From Taxillus chinensis (taxonomy: Eukaryota; Streptophyta; Magnoliopsida; Santalales; Loranthaceae), in contig CM042085.1 in assembly GCA_023512835.1 (NCBI GenBank), positions 44,006,189-44,070,188 of the forward strand: 64,000 bases of DNA, written 5' to 3'. The notes under the pieces were generated by a model. That model was not told where the DNA came from. It worked only from the letters and a program-made list of their open reading frames with translations, and did not search any database. How positions within the stretch are numbered: position 1 is the stretch's first letter; each line of letters begins with the position of its first letter. Below, one piece after another: positions 9,590 through 21,227 of this stretch. The position numbers were made by a program, and so were the translations under genes.

Positions 9590-11458
9590 ATGCAAAGAGA
9601 GGAGGATATACAATTTACGCGGGAACCTGAAAGGTTGTTCGAGCTCGTCGCAGAAGCGGCTAGGGAAGCAAAGACGTGAGGTGAAGAAGCACTACAAGGC
9701 TTGGAGCAATCCGTAGGTGATCCGATGGCGGATCTCGGACTTGATGGTGGTGCACCGCATGGAGGGGCCAATTACAATGGCCAATATCCAGAAGAAGAGG
9801 GTAATAGGTTTATGCCCAGAACATTCTTAGATTATGCAAGGCCGATGATGTCGGACCATTTTTCCGGGATTCGGCGACAAGGGTCCAAGCAAATAGCTTT
9901 GAGTGAAGCCGGCGTTGATCAACATGGTGAGCAACAACGCATTTGGAGGAACAGCCGTGGATGATCCGCACCTGATTTGATGAGGTTCTACCAGGTGTGT
10001 GACACCATCAAGATCAACAATGTGTCGGAGGAGGCCATAAAGCTAAGGCTTTTCCCTTTCTCTTTAAGGGAAAGAGCTCTTGGCTGGTTCAACATCTACC
10101 AACAAGTTCAATCAACACTTGGGAGGAGATGCGGACCAAGTTCATGTGAAAGTACTTCCCTCCTTCCAAGGTGATCCAGCTCGAGAGGAGAGATTAGCGA
10201 GGTTCGAGGCAAGAAGAGATGGAGACTCTTCATGAAGCTTGGGAGCGTTTCAAAGACTTAGTGAGAAGATGCCCCGATCATGGAAGACCCCGGTGGATTC
10301 AAATTGAATCTTTCTACATAGGTCTTCAGTCCCATTCACAAGACAAGGTGAATGCATGCGCTGGAGGATGCTTGATGAACCTAGAGCCTGACGCAGGAGT
10401 AGAGCTCTTGGAGAGGCCGTCATTAGCCGATTGGCGGTGGTCTAATGTGCGTACTTCAAAGCCGAGGGAGAAGATAGCTGCAGTTGAAAATTCTTCCAAT
10501 GATGTGCAAGCACAGATTCAAGCTTTAGTGAAAGGCATGGAAGTTTTGGCTCTTAAAGTTGAAGGATCACAAGCTTTACCAGTAGTTAAGCGAGGTGGAG
10601 TGGAGTGGAGAAGCAAATTATGTTGGAGGAAAGGGCTTGTACCAGAAACAGCAATTTTATCCTCAACAACAACAACAAGGGTACAACCAGAATCAGCGAG
10701 AATCTCAAACATTTCGAGAACTCGGAACCGAGGGGGAGATACCTCATTTCGGTACAAATATGTGCCCCTAGGGATGAAGCAGAATCCGTATGCTACGGAT
10801 AATTATTTACACCCACCTCCAGGATTCGAGTAGAAACAGCCTCAGCCTCAACAGCAAAGAGAAAGGGTATATCAGAATGTGGATGAGCCAACCAAAAGAG
10901 AGGATAGTTTGGAGGAAAGGGTAGTCACCATGGAATCTTCAATGAAGAATATAGAAAAGCTGCTTGTGAGTTTGGCTCAGAATGTAAATCAAGGGGTGTC
11001 AACCAATGCTTTTCCAAGTGACACTGAGGTGAACCCCAAGGAGAGTTGCAAGGCTATCACTCTAAGGAGCGGGAAGACACCGAATGAAGTGAAGAGCCTA
11101 AGAAGAAGGCAATTCCAGAAGAACAGAGCGAGACCCTTGGAAGTCGATGACCAAGGAAAATCGGATAAAGTCAAGAAAGAGTGCAAGAGAAGAAGGACAA
11201 GCAATGAGTCAAGACAGAATAGCTGACGAACAGAGGCAAGAGCTCAGGCCTACTATGCCATTTCCTCAGAGGCTGAAGAACCAGAGGGTTGAAAAAGAGT
11301 ATGAGCGCTTTCTGAGTTTGTTCAAGAAGCTTGAAATTAATATTCCATTTGTGGAAGTTTTGGAGCAGATGCCTAGGTACAGAAAGTACATCAAAGATTT
11401 TGTGACAAAGAAGAGGAAATATGGGGATCATGAGACGGTGGCGATCCTAACGAGGTGA
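9590..11458 (+). pseudogene. gag: E3 gag (Athila type), frameshifted as read
   Basis: The ATG at 9590 opens a frame that runs to 9964 except for one TGA at 9677-9679 where CGA (Arg) would be expected after C-to-T change. A gag core follows at 9977-10400 (MRFYQVCDTIKINNV, LRLFPFSLRERALGWF, then the HEAWERFKDLVRRCPDHG region). After a charged linker come KAITLRSGKTPNEVKS at about 11052-11100 and the PFPQRLKNQR...LEINIPF...EQMPRY stretch at 11255-11380, both hallmarks of Athila gag/protease junctions. Gag builds the cytoplasmic particle. At least four frame changes are present as read, some at CAG/CTG sites. The gag-protease boundary is not certain. Confidence 0.75.
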
Positions 11459-14400
11459 GCAGTGTTGTTCAACGAGTTTGCCCATCAAGCATAAAGATCC
11501 AGGTAGCTTTAATCTCCCTTGTGTGATTGGCAATGCACCGCAAGCCAGAGGCCCTATGTGATTTAGGGGCTAGCATCAATTTGATCTCCTTTGCTTTGTA
11601 CAAGCAGCTTGGGCTCAAGGGCATGAAGCCCACTTCCATATCATTGCAGTTCGCAGACCGGTCCACTGGAAGACCTAAAGGAATCATTGAAGATGTGCTA
11701 GTTAAAGTGGGCTCCTTCATATTTCCAGCGGACTTTGTAGTTTTGGAGATGGAAGAAGATAGAGGAGTTCAAATTACTCCTTGGAAGACCGTTTCTCGAA
11801 CGGGTTGTGCATTGATTGATGTTGCTCAAGGGCAGCTAACTCCGAGAATTAATGAGGAGACCTTAGTCTTCCACATGGGGAAGGCTTTACAAGGTCAAGA
11901 GGAGGAGGACTGCCTTTGGGTTGAAGACCTTGAGGAATTGGTGGAAGACTACTTAGCAGAAGAAATTACAACCACCAATAATGGAGCCCTTCAGCTTATA
12001 GAAGCTCAACAAGATGAAGAGATGTACTTGACAACTGAGGAAGATGAGCAAACTACAAACTCTTTGGAGCAGGCTGAGGAGGAAAAAGAAGATGACATGC
12101 CTCCAGCTCCAGAACTGAAGGAGCTGCCTGGACACCTAAGGTATGAATTTCTAGACTCTACAAATCAATTCCCTGTCATTGTTGCTTCTAATTTGAATGA
12201 TGTGGAGTGTACTCAATTGTTAGAAGTCTTTAGGAAACACAAAAAGGCCCTAGGATGGAACATTGAAGACATTAGGGGTATTAGTCCAGGGATTTGTATG
12301 CATAAGATTTTGATGAATGATGATTTTAAACCCATTCTTTGAAAGACAAAGAAGATTAAACCCTGCCATGAAAGAAGTTGTTAGAAAAGAAATTTTAAAA
12401 TGGAAAAATGCGGGTATAATTTATGCTATTTCGATAGTGAGTGGGTGAGTCCATTGCATGTTGTGCCCAAGAAAGGGGGGCATGACTGTGATTAAGAATG
12501 AGAAAAATGAATTGATCCCATCTCGCACTGTGACGGGGTGGAGAGTGTGTGTTGACTATAGAAAGCTGAATAAGGCTACTAGGAAGGATCATTTTCCTCT
12601 TCCTTTCATTGACCAAATGTTGGATAGGTTAGCTGGCTATAGTCACTACTGCTTTTTAGATGGCTATTCCGGGTATAATCAGATCATGGTTAAGCCCGAG
12701 GACCAAGAAAAGACCACCTTCACGTGCCCTTTTGGCACATTTGCATTTAGGAGAATGCCATTTGGGCTTTGTAATGCCCCCGCCACCTTTTAAAGGTGTA
12801 TGATGGCTATTTTTCAGGGTTTGGTTGAGGAGATCATGGAGGTCTTCATGGATGACTTCTTGGTGTTTGGTTCCTCCTACCAACAAAGTGCTTGAAAAAT
12901 CTAGATGTGGTCTTAGAGAGATGTGAGGAGAAGGAACTAGTCCTAAATTGGGAGAAATGCCATTTCATGGTAACAGAGGGGATAGTTCTAGGGCACAAGG
13001 TGTCTGCACATGGTTTGGAGGTAGACAAGGCAAAAATCTCCACTATTGAGACTCTGCTACCTCCAACTAATGAAAAAAGGAGTGAGAAGTTTCCTTGGCC
13101 ATGCTGGCTTTTATAGGAGATTCATTAAGGACTTCTCAAAAATTGCAAAACCCATGAGTAGGTTGTTAGAAAAAGACACAAGCTTTGAGTTTAATGCAGA
13201 TTGCTTAGAAGCTTTCAACATCCTCAAGGGTAAGTTAGTCACGCACTTGTTATAGTCACACCTGATTGGGCTCGGCCTTTTGAGCTAATGTGTGATGCGA
13301 GTGATTATCTTGTGGGAGTAGTCTTAGGGCAAAGGCGAGAAAAGGTGTTTAGGGTCATTTACTATGCTAGTAAGACCTTAGATGATGCTCAACGAACTAT
13401 ACCACCACCGAGAAAGAGTTGCTAGCCGTGGTTTATGGTCTGCAACAAGTTTAGACCCTACCTTTTGGGGTCTAAAGTCATTGTTTATACTGATCATGCT
13501 GCATTGAAATATTTGTTTGCTAAAAAAGAAGCTAAGCCACGCTTGATTAGGTGGGTTCTCCTCTTACAGGAATTTGACCTTGAAATTAGAGACACAAAGG
13601 GAGCCCTAAATTCTGTGGCTGATCACCTCTCCCGTGTGGAGAATGCACCTAAGTCTCTACCCATTGTAGATGACTTTCCTGATGAGAAGTTGTTTGAGGT
13701 GCATCATCTTCCTTGGTTTGCTGACATAGCAAATTATTTAGCCACTAGGTTCATACCCAAGCGGTTAGACTACCACCAGGAGAAAGAAATTGGTAGTGGA
13801 TGCTAAGAAATTCATTTGGGAAGACCCAATTCTTTATAGGAGGTGTCCAGACCAAATCATTAGAAAGTGTGTCCTTGAGGAGGAAGTAGATGACATAATA
13901 CATCATTGTCATGCATCACATTATGGGGGCCACTTTGGGGTGCAAAGAACTCGTGGCTAAAATCATGCGGTGTGGCTTTTATTGGCCTCACATGGTGAAA
14001 GACACCTATGTTTACATCAAAAAGTGTGATAGATGTCAAAGGGTAGGTGGTCTATCTAGGAAAAATGAGATGCCATTAACTGGAATCCTTCTAGTTGAAA
14101 TTTTTGACATTTGGGGCATTGACTTCATGGGGCCATTCCCCAATTCTGATGGGTATTCATACATTTTGCTTGTTGTGGATTATGTGTCTAAGTGGGTAGA
14201 AGCTATTCCTACTAGAGTGAATGATGCTAGGGTTGTGACTCACTTCCTTACTAGGAACATCTTTAGCCGTTTTGGGACACCAAGGGCTATAATCGGTGAT
14301 GAGGGTAGTCATTTCGCAACAAATTGTTTGATAAATTATTGAACAAGTATGGTGTCACTCATAGGAAGTCTTTAACTTACCACCCACAAGCTAATGGACA

Positions 14401-14971
14401 AGCAGAAGTGTCCAATAGGGAGATTAAGGCCATTTTAGAGAAAACTGTTGGAGCCAATAGGAAAGATTGGTCTCAAAGGCTTGATGAAGCCTTATGGGCA
14501 TATAGGACAGCTTACAAAACTCTCATTGGGATGTCACCTTACCGTATTCTATATGGTAAGGCATGTCACTTGCCTGTGGAACTAGAACACAAGGCTCATT
14601 GGGCCTTGAAGAAGTTAAATTTTAACCCACAAGAGATCAAGGAACTTAGGATGACTCAATTAATTGAGTTAGATGAGCTTAGGTTGGATGCCTATGATAG
14701 TGCTAAATTCTACAAAGAAAGAACTAAGAAATGGCATGATAGGCAACTCAACAATGAACCTTTAACCTTAGGACAGAAAGTTCTTCTATTTAACACAAGG
14801 TTGAGGTTATTTCCTGGCAAATTAAGGTCCAAGTGGATGGGACCTTTTGTGATAGTTGATAAGAAGCCATATGGGAGCTTTGAGCTCCAAGTCGTAGATG
14901 GCAAGAAATTTTGGGTGAATGGCAATAGGCTGAAACCATACTTTGATTCAACTCGAGAGGGAGATAGTTGA
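11459..14971 (+). pseudogene. pol: E3 pol: protease, reverse transcriptase, RNase H, integrase
   Basis: Protease at 11527-11900 with the Asp-Leu-Gly-Ala-Ser active site near 11559. A long acidic linker (11890-12110) follows. Reverse transcriptase runs from about 12240 to 13250, with WRVCVDYRKLN near 12540, PFGLCNAPATF near 12763, and catalytic Phe-Met-Asp-Asp near 12845. RNase H is at 13270-13650 (CDASDYLVG, then [11 protein letters not shown]). Integrase is at 13860-14971: the zinc region to 14050, then the Asp-Asp-Glu core with IDFMGPFP and RFGTPRAIIGDEG, and [12 protein letters not shown]. The last 215 codons (14324-14971) are open and end in an Athila-type tail. Four or five frame breaks exist as read, at 12342, 12793, 13255, 13806 and 14330. 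No chromodomain, as expected for Athila. Confidence 0.85.
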
Positions 14972-15851
14972 TTCCCTCTCTTTCACCATTGCATGATCAT
15001 AACCGAAAGTCTAGCTACGGACTTTAAATAAAGCGGTTTGGGAGGCAACCCAATGTTTATTGCTATGTTTTATTTTATGTTATTTTCTTTTATTTATTTT
15101 ATTCCAAAAAATTTGTTTGCAAGCTAACCATTGTGCAGGAGACTTTGCTTCTTTCTTAACTAACCATTTGCAGGATGAGCAAATTATTGGGTCCTGAACT
15201 TGTGGAATTATTTTTAAAGTCAAAGTCAAGGAGCAAGGAGCAAGTGAAGCCCAAAAGTGCTTGAAGATGGGCTCAAACAATTCACGTACAAGACTTAAAG
15301 ATGGTCCATAATGCATAAGCAACTCAGTGGAGAAATTTGGGCCAGTTTGGGCCTGAACGTGAATTTGCACGTGATTTGCCCAATTCACGTGCACCTCCTT
15401 TTGAGCTGTAACTTTCTGGAATGGTAGATGAAGACCATGTGAATCACGTTTACTCTTGCACACGAATTGATAGCTGTCATATGGAGGCCCAAAAATGCAA
15501 AATACCGATTTTAGCCCTCCTAGAAGCTTCCCACAATTCACGTGCAGAAGGAAGTATTGCTTGCCAGCTCAGTGGGGACCCACCACCAAAGTTTGGGACG
15601 ATTCCCGACTTGAACGCCAATTCATCCAATTCACGTGCGAGAGGCTATTTTGGTCGAACACTCGAAAAGTTAGGGGCACGTGTATCACGCCAATTGGAGC
15701 ATCTTTCCTTCTGCACGCTATATAAAGGGAGGCCATCTTCAAAGGCTTCCACACCAAAATCACTCCAGATCTGAGTATTAGAGAAACTCTGCCCTTTTGC
15801 TCTCTTGCTCTTCAGTTTTCTGCTCTTTGTTCTTATTTTCTCATTCCAAAG
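14972..15851 (+). promoter_or_regulatory. E3 internal promoter-like region upstream of the extra gene
   Basis: A gene-free 880 bp between the pol stop and the next start codon. It contains CACGTG at 15368-15373 and 15386-15391 (an inverted pair, TGCACGTGA ... TTCACGTGCA), 15539-15544, 15632-15637 and 15677-15682, plus ATGGGCTCAAACAATTCACG at 15267, which mirrors the start of the chromovirus U3 module. TATATAAA at 15719-15726 sits about 125 bp before the ATG at 15852. This is the arrangement of a plant promoter and the same vocabulary as the LTR U3. I infer that it drives a separate transcript of the downstream gene. Confidence 0.65.
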
Positions 15852-18206
15852 ATGGTGCGCACAAGGAGGACCGCCAGGAGGAGGTGCACTCACCTAGTGC
15901 TGATAGCCAACCTGAGGAGGAGATACTCTTGGGGCATGCTCTTGATATGCGGGCTTTGGAGGCTTCGGAGCCGGGATGGGCTAGAGAGGTGGTCGTTAAA
16001 ATTCAAACTCTGGGATTACAAAGGTTAGTATCTGCCCAGCCAGCTATTTCCTATTCTGCCTTACAAGACTTCTATGCATCTGTCTCTGGGAGTGAGGATG
16101 AACTGATAGGGGTTGTGCAAGGGGTTTATGTCAGGATTACCCCTGAAATTATTAGACATTGCTTTAACCTCCCTGAACCCAGAATAGCTTCCCTCGCCTA
16201 AGCCTAGGAGAATTTGGTACTGCATGTAACTATGCCGGAAAATTTCAAAGTCGAAGGCGGTATACCAAGAATGGTTTTGTTGGAAAATTTAGATGCCTAG
16301 CTTACCTGGTAGGGAAATGCTTATTGATTCAGACCAGTGGGCTAGATAGTGTGCCTAAGCCACACCTGGAGTTCATGTATAGCATTGATCATATGCTAAA
16401 TGTGGATTGGGCCACTACCATTTTTAAATGGTGGAAGAAAAACTCATCCAAGCAGATAAATGGCAGAATTTTGTGTGTGATATTTCAAAGCATGCCTGGC
16501 TTTGCATTTTTCCTCCATGGAGAGCATTACTTTTCCTTCTCACCTGGGTGTTAAGAGTATTGCAAGTGAAGGAGGTTTGGGGGTCGTACCAGGAGGTCAT
16601 TGGGCAACCAATGTTCCTCCTCCATCACACCCGCTAGGCACGGTGTTCATGTGGAGCGATCCACGACTTTGAAAGGGAGACCTCTCCTCATTTGGATCAA
16701 AGGAAGCGGACTCTATACGGACTCACCGCCATGTACATGCGAGTTCAATGTACACAAAGAAGACATTTTCAATTTCTTTCAAGGCATTAGTGGGCAGGTG
16801 GTGAGCGAAGTGGAGGTCATCAATTGGGCAGTCACTAATGGGGACATCACTAATGCCCAATTTGAAGAATTAATGGCCCTCATCTCTGGAGACCAACAAG
16901 CTACTTCAAAGCCTAGAACCGAGCATGGGAGGCCCCAAGATGTAGTCGCTCATGCATCACCTAGAGTATGGGAGGCCCCGAAGCTCATCCTGCTGCATCT
17001 ACCGAAGCTTGGAGGCAAGAAACACAGCAGCTCGGGGGAGGCAAATGCCGAACCCGGCGCGAGGTGGAAGCCCCGAGGAAGGACAACAAAGAAGTCAAAG
17101 GCCTCCTAGGCAAAATCTGGAAGGCTTTGAGCAAGAGGAAAGCATCAAAACGTTCTCCTATAGTGGAGATATCTGATGAAGAACCCTCTCCATCCCCTAA
17201 AGATTCCTATCCAGCCCAGGCAGATCCACCTCAACCAAAATCTTCAGCTCGGCCATCTTACTATCACCCCGGAGGAGGCGGCGCCAGGAACAGGGTATTC
17301 ACCCTTCCAGCCCTCAAGAGGAGACAGAGCGGCGAAGGGTATTCACCCTTCCAGCCTTTTCCGATCCTGCATATTCTCAGGCTCTGGTGCCTGCTATACT
17401 TCCTTGTTTCTTGGGGTGCATACATGCCTGCTGAACCTGAAGATCTACTTGGCCCTCCTGTCCATTTAATCATTAATCCAGCCTTATCATCCGACGAGAG
17501 CCAAGCAAGATTTGAAGAGTTCATCAATTCCACGGTTCGTAGGGCTCGCTTTATACGGGATAATGATATTTTCACCCCTTTTAGCTTAAAGAGGATCTCC
17601 GAGAATGAATATCTCTACGCTGACGAGATAGACCTCTTCTGCAGGACCATGCGCTATGTAGTGGAGGCTGAGCCTCATAACTACCCCTTAGCTCAATACA
17701 CTTCCATCATGCTGTGTGAGCTTTTCAATCAACCCTTGTCCGAAGAGGTGTGGCGCCAACGCATCAATGGTGAGAATGAAGGGCACCGCCCTTGGCATGG
17801 TATGCATGAGGTGCTGATTCCGGTGCACATTGACCGCCACTATGTACTTGTCCATTTGAATCTGGATGTAGGACATGCCGTGCTATATGATCCAAGCCAA
17901 GGCGAAGGGTTTGCTAGATGGAAAAGACAGTTAGTGCATGGGTTCATCAAAAGAATGAAAGTGACGATGATCAAAGAAGGATTGTTGCAGGATAAGCTCC
18001 CTCTTATTCACCTCAACGAAATGCAAATTGCCCAACAGCCTGACCAATTCAGCTGTGGGATCTTTACTTGCTACTACATGATGGGTATTCGCAAGGGAAG
18101 GAAAATTGGGAAGTCGTGGCGAGACGTCGGTAGACTTTGTGGCTCAGGAATCGACGAATGGTGGCCAATGTCATCTACTATTACGAGTGTGCCAAACCAG
18201 GGGTAA
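15852..18206 (+). CDS. E3 extra ORF: plant-transposon-protein-like region plus Ulp1/C48-like cysteine protease
   Basis: The ATG at 15852 (TATA box ~125 bp upstream) begins Met-Val-Arg-Thr-Arg-Arg; a one-base shift near 15880 enters the main N-terminal frame. Residues from about 15960 to 16550 (ALQDFYASVSG, VQGVYVRITPEIIRHCFNLP, then HMLNVDWATTIFKWW) resemble the putative plant transposon protein domain found in many plant elements. A Pro/Ser-rich linker follows. The frame 16968-18206 is open for 412 codons and ends in a peptidase C48-like domain: His at 17838-17840 (PVHIDRHYVLVHL), Asp at 17889-17891 (VLYDPSQG), Gln at 18036-18038 and Cys at 18054-18056 (QQPDQFSCGIFTCYYM), in Ulp1 order and spacing. 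Such proteases cleave SUMO or related modifiers. Substrate and role here are unknown. Breaks near 16202 and 16560-16970 may be read errors. Confidence 0.7.
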
Positions 18207-19733
18207 CTGTTTTTTCCTACTCCTTCTTTTATGCCATGCGGACATAGCATATTTTAAGTGTGGTGTATGGGGAGTGACTTGAGCCACTTGCTTGTCTTTT
18301 ATGTTGTGATTGCATGTTTTATTTATTATTTAAAAAAAAAACAAAACAAAAACTGTTTTTAGTTGCATGATTGTTTGAGTTGTTTGCTTGAATGATTTGC
18401 TTGTGGAGACATGGATATTAAGTATGCAATTTTGGCTTAAAATTTAAATTTTTATGCCACATTAGTATCATGTTGTGATAAGGGTGTTAAAGTAGTTAAA
18501 ATGTGCTCGGAATTGGTTTAATCATGTCTTTATCTTTTGAATGATATCACCATGTTTTTGGAGCTGAGTTTTGAATATTAGCGAGCATGAAATGCTATGA
18601 TAGACCTAAGTAACCCTTAAAGTTGAGTGAAAAAGAAATGAAAAATGAGAACAACTTCTTTTTAGCCCTTGAATGACATTTATGGTTTATGGGTAGTAGT
18701 TTGATTTGCTACTCTTCTTGCATTCAACATTGGTTATTTAATGGTAGGAGTCAAGTAAGCATGTGATTACTTATTAGTGCTCGATGTTTGGTGTGTGGAG
18801 TTAGGATGCAAGACCTCTAAGTCATTGTGACTGTCTTTGCATTCTTTTCTTTATTGTGTGATATTATTGGAAAAGGCTGTGATGCACATTGTGGAAAAAG
18901 CCCATCACATTTTGAAAAGGAGTTTGCATTAGAAAAATCAGTCTTATTTATGTGTTATGTGAGTAAAAAAAAAGAGTGAATAATCCATCAAGGGAGAGCA
19001 TAAAATGCAACCTTGTAAGGTTATTACTTAAAAAAAAAGAAAAAAAAACAGAAAAGAAAAAAAAGAAGAAAGATTCAGAATAAAAGCCACATTGGCTTGA
19101 TGTTTATGTGTGATTGTTTAGATTTGTAGCCACATTGGCTGAGTTTTTGTTTATTTGAGAGTGTTGAGCTCAATTCTTTAGCTCATGGTTTTGTTTTATC
19201 AGTTATTAGAATAGAGTGTGAGTTTATTGAGTTTAGACTAGCGTGTGAGTTCAAATAAAGTAGATTAAAGAGTGTGTTTTCTTTGATGAGCACAATAGGG
19301 AACTCTCATGATTGCTTGGCAAGTACTTAATCAATAGCTGATGGCGAGTGTAGAGATAGAGTTTTCCATCCATTGTTCATTGATAGGTATTGGGGCTTGA
19401 GAATTATTATATTTGAGTGAGGCTGCTTATCCTTGGTAAGAACTTAAAGGGAAACTAGGGTCTATTTTATCATGGATTGCTTGCTCATATCTGAAATTTA
19501 AGTGGAGATATTGCATGGTTGTTGGACTAGGAATATGGACATGAATGAACTAAGCTATGACTCATTTTGATGCTTAAATTCCCATTTCATCATGATAGAG
19601 TTGCATGCTTAGGAAACCATGATTCTCCTTAATTGTTATTTTATTTTCTTCCGTTTGACTGCGTGTTTATTTTATTTTTGCATGCTTGTATGTTTTTGCT
19701 TGAGGACAAACAATGGTTCAAGTGTGGTGTATT
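18207..19733 (+). other. E3 non-coding 3' region with polypurine-type tract
   Basis: About 1.5 kb without a credible gene, AT-rich, with A runs at 18332-18350 and 19030-19073. The 13-mer AAGTGTGGTGTAT occurs just after the extra ORF (near 18257, followed by GGGGAGTG) and again just before the 3' LTR (near 19721). Related Athila elements normally end in AAGTGTGGGGGAGTTTGATAA, so the terminal copy looks like a degenerate plus-strand primer tract and the upstream copy an echo of it. Confidence 0.6.
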
Positions 19734-21227
19734 TGATAACGTGCATTTTATGCCGTTATTCTAGTATTTATTTAGGATGTTAAGAGCATGATTAGAGCCT
19801 TATTGCTTCATATATCATATATATTTGCTCTAACCCCTAGGAAGACGCTAGTTGCAAATACATGCGCTTTTAAGTTGTTTTGGCAGGTTTTGGACTTCAC
19901 TTTTGACATAGTAGATGGCCTCAAACAATTGGCGTGCAAGAACAAAAGTTGCTCAGAATGATGTCCTCTACCTACCACAGAAATGTCAGAGCATTTGGAG
20001 CTGCACGTGAATTCACCCAATTCACGTGCAAGCCTATTTTTGCCTCTCAGGCCTCTACAGGATGTAAGGAAGCTTGGGGAGAAGTTTGAGCTGATTTGGA
20101 GGTGCACGTGAATTGGCCATATCACGTGCAAATTGGCGTGCAGAGATATTTTTGGACCGATCCAATCGTTTTTCCATGCTGATCATTTGTTCCTGAAGGC
20201 CCAAGTCCAAATTGTGGATGGAAGATAGAGTTTTTAATGTTTCGAGTGTCACTTATCAAAACTACGCCGTTTTGATAGATGGGCTAGGTTACACACCTCA
20301 AGGCCCATCCAAACTCTATAAATAAGAGCTCCATGCCCCTTGCTAGCAATGCCTAACCCCCCTACACGTTTTAGAGAGAGAGAGAGAGGCTCCACGTCTT
20401 GGAGGCTGTCCTTGACCTAGGAGAGCAGCCGTCGCAGCTGTCGCGGATTTTGGAGCCTGGATTTGAAGCTTTGCTGTGCGCGTGATCAAGAAGAAGATGT
20501 TTAGCTTTTCTGCTATGGTTTTGCTTGTAATCATGCGTGAGTAGTCTTTTAATCTAGGGGAGCAATGTAGCCCCCTTGTTGCTTTGCTGTGTTTATGAAT
20601 ATTGGGTTTGGATGATTGAGTTTTGCATGTTTTATGAATCTGTTCTTAATTCTATCTTTGGATGTACACCTTGATATTCTTAGCCCTAGTCTGGGGCGGA
20701 TTGAGATTCATAACTTATTTGTAATTGGTGTGATCATTATCCTTTTGCAAGTATGATTTATTGGCTTTGCATGTTTGTGTGTTTAGATGACCATTCTGGC
20801 ATACAACTCTTAAAAGGACCTCAATGACCATTTGTTGTCCTTGGCTTATGTTTAGCATGTTTTCAATCAGACAACCCTAATACCATGAACCAGTAGAGAT
20901 AACATAGGGAGGTGAAATTGTGACCCTAGATGCTTTTAATCCTAGAATCTTAATCTTAAAATCAGTTTACTTTCTTTGTTTATTCAGAAAACCAAATAAA
21001 AATTAGATCTTTAGTTTAAAAAAGAAAACTTTTTGCCAAGACATTTTATAGAACAAGAGTAATTGGGTGCTTTGATTTGAGAACTAGAAAGCTAGGTTAA
21101 TCCCTGTGGGTTCGACCCCTTTCTTGCTGCTATTCTTTTAGTGCAAACTTAGGGAATTTATTATTTTGAAGAGAGATTTAACGACATTTGCTAGCTCTTT
21201 TAGAGAGGCTAAAAATCTTGTCTGTCA
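19734..21227 (+). repeat. E3 3' LTR
   Basis: About 1,494 bp, from TGATAACGTGCATT to TGTCTGTCA. Same module as the 5' copy: AATGATGTCCTCTA near 19958, G-box pairs near 20001-20029 and 20102-20131, the palindrome near 20256, TATAAATA near 20317 and a GA run near 20373-20388. CAG/CTG sites are generally read intact here where the 5' copy is garbled, though neither copy is uniformly the better. Confidence 0.9.

Larger units (their letters stand above)
7886..21227 (+). mobile_element. E3: complete Athila-type Ty3 retrotransposon with an extra protease gene
   Basis: 13.3 kb. 5' LTR 7886-9381, Asp-tRNA-type primer site 9385-9402, gag-pol 9590-14971, internal promoter-like region 14972-15851, extra gene 15852-18206, non-coding 18207-19733, 3' LTR 19734-21227. 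Assigned to Athila by primer site, gag/PR motifs such as KAITLRSGK, and the integrase end with [15 protein letters not shown] and VNGNRLKPY. Inserted in the E5 5' LTR. The flanks read TCGAT (left) and CTGAC (right); the empty site in related LTRs reads TCGAC, so both are explained as TCGAC once the CTG/TCG swap seen across this window is allowed for. Confidence 0.9.

Noticed and set aside
16968..18206. A host SUMO protease gene
   Set aside because: It lies on the same strand between pol and the 3' LTR of a complete element and inside its target-site duplication; no introns or independent gene context are seen. Capture in the distant past remains possible.
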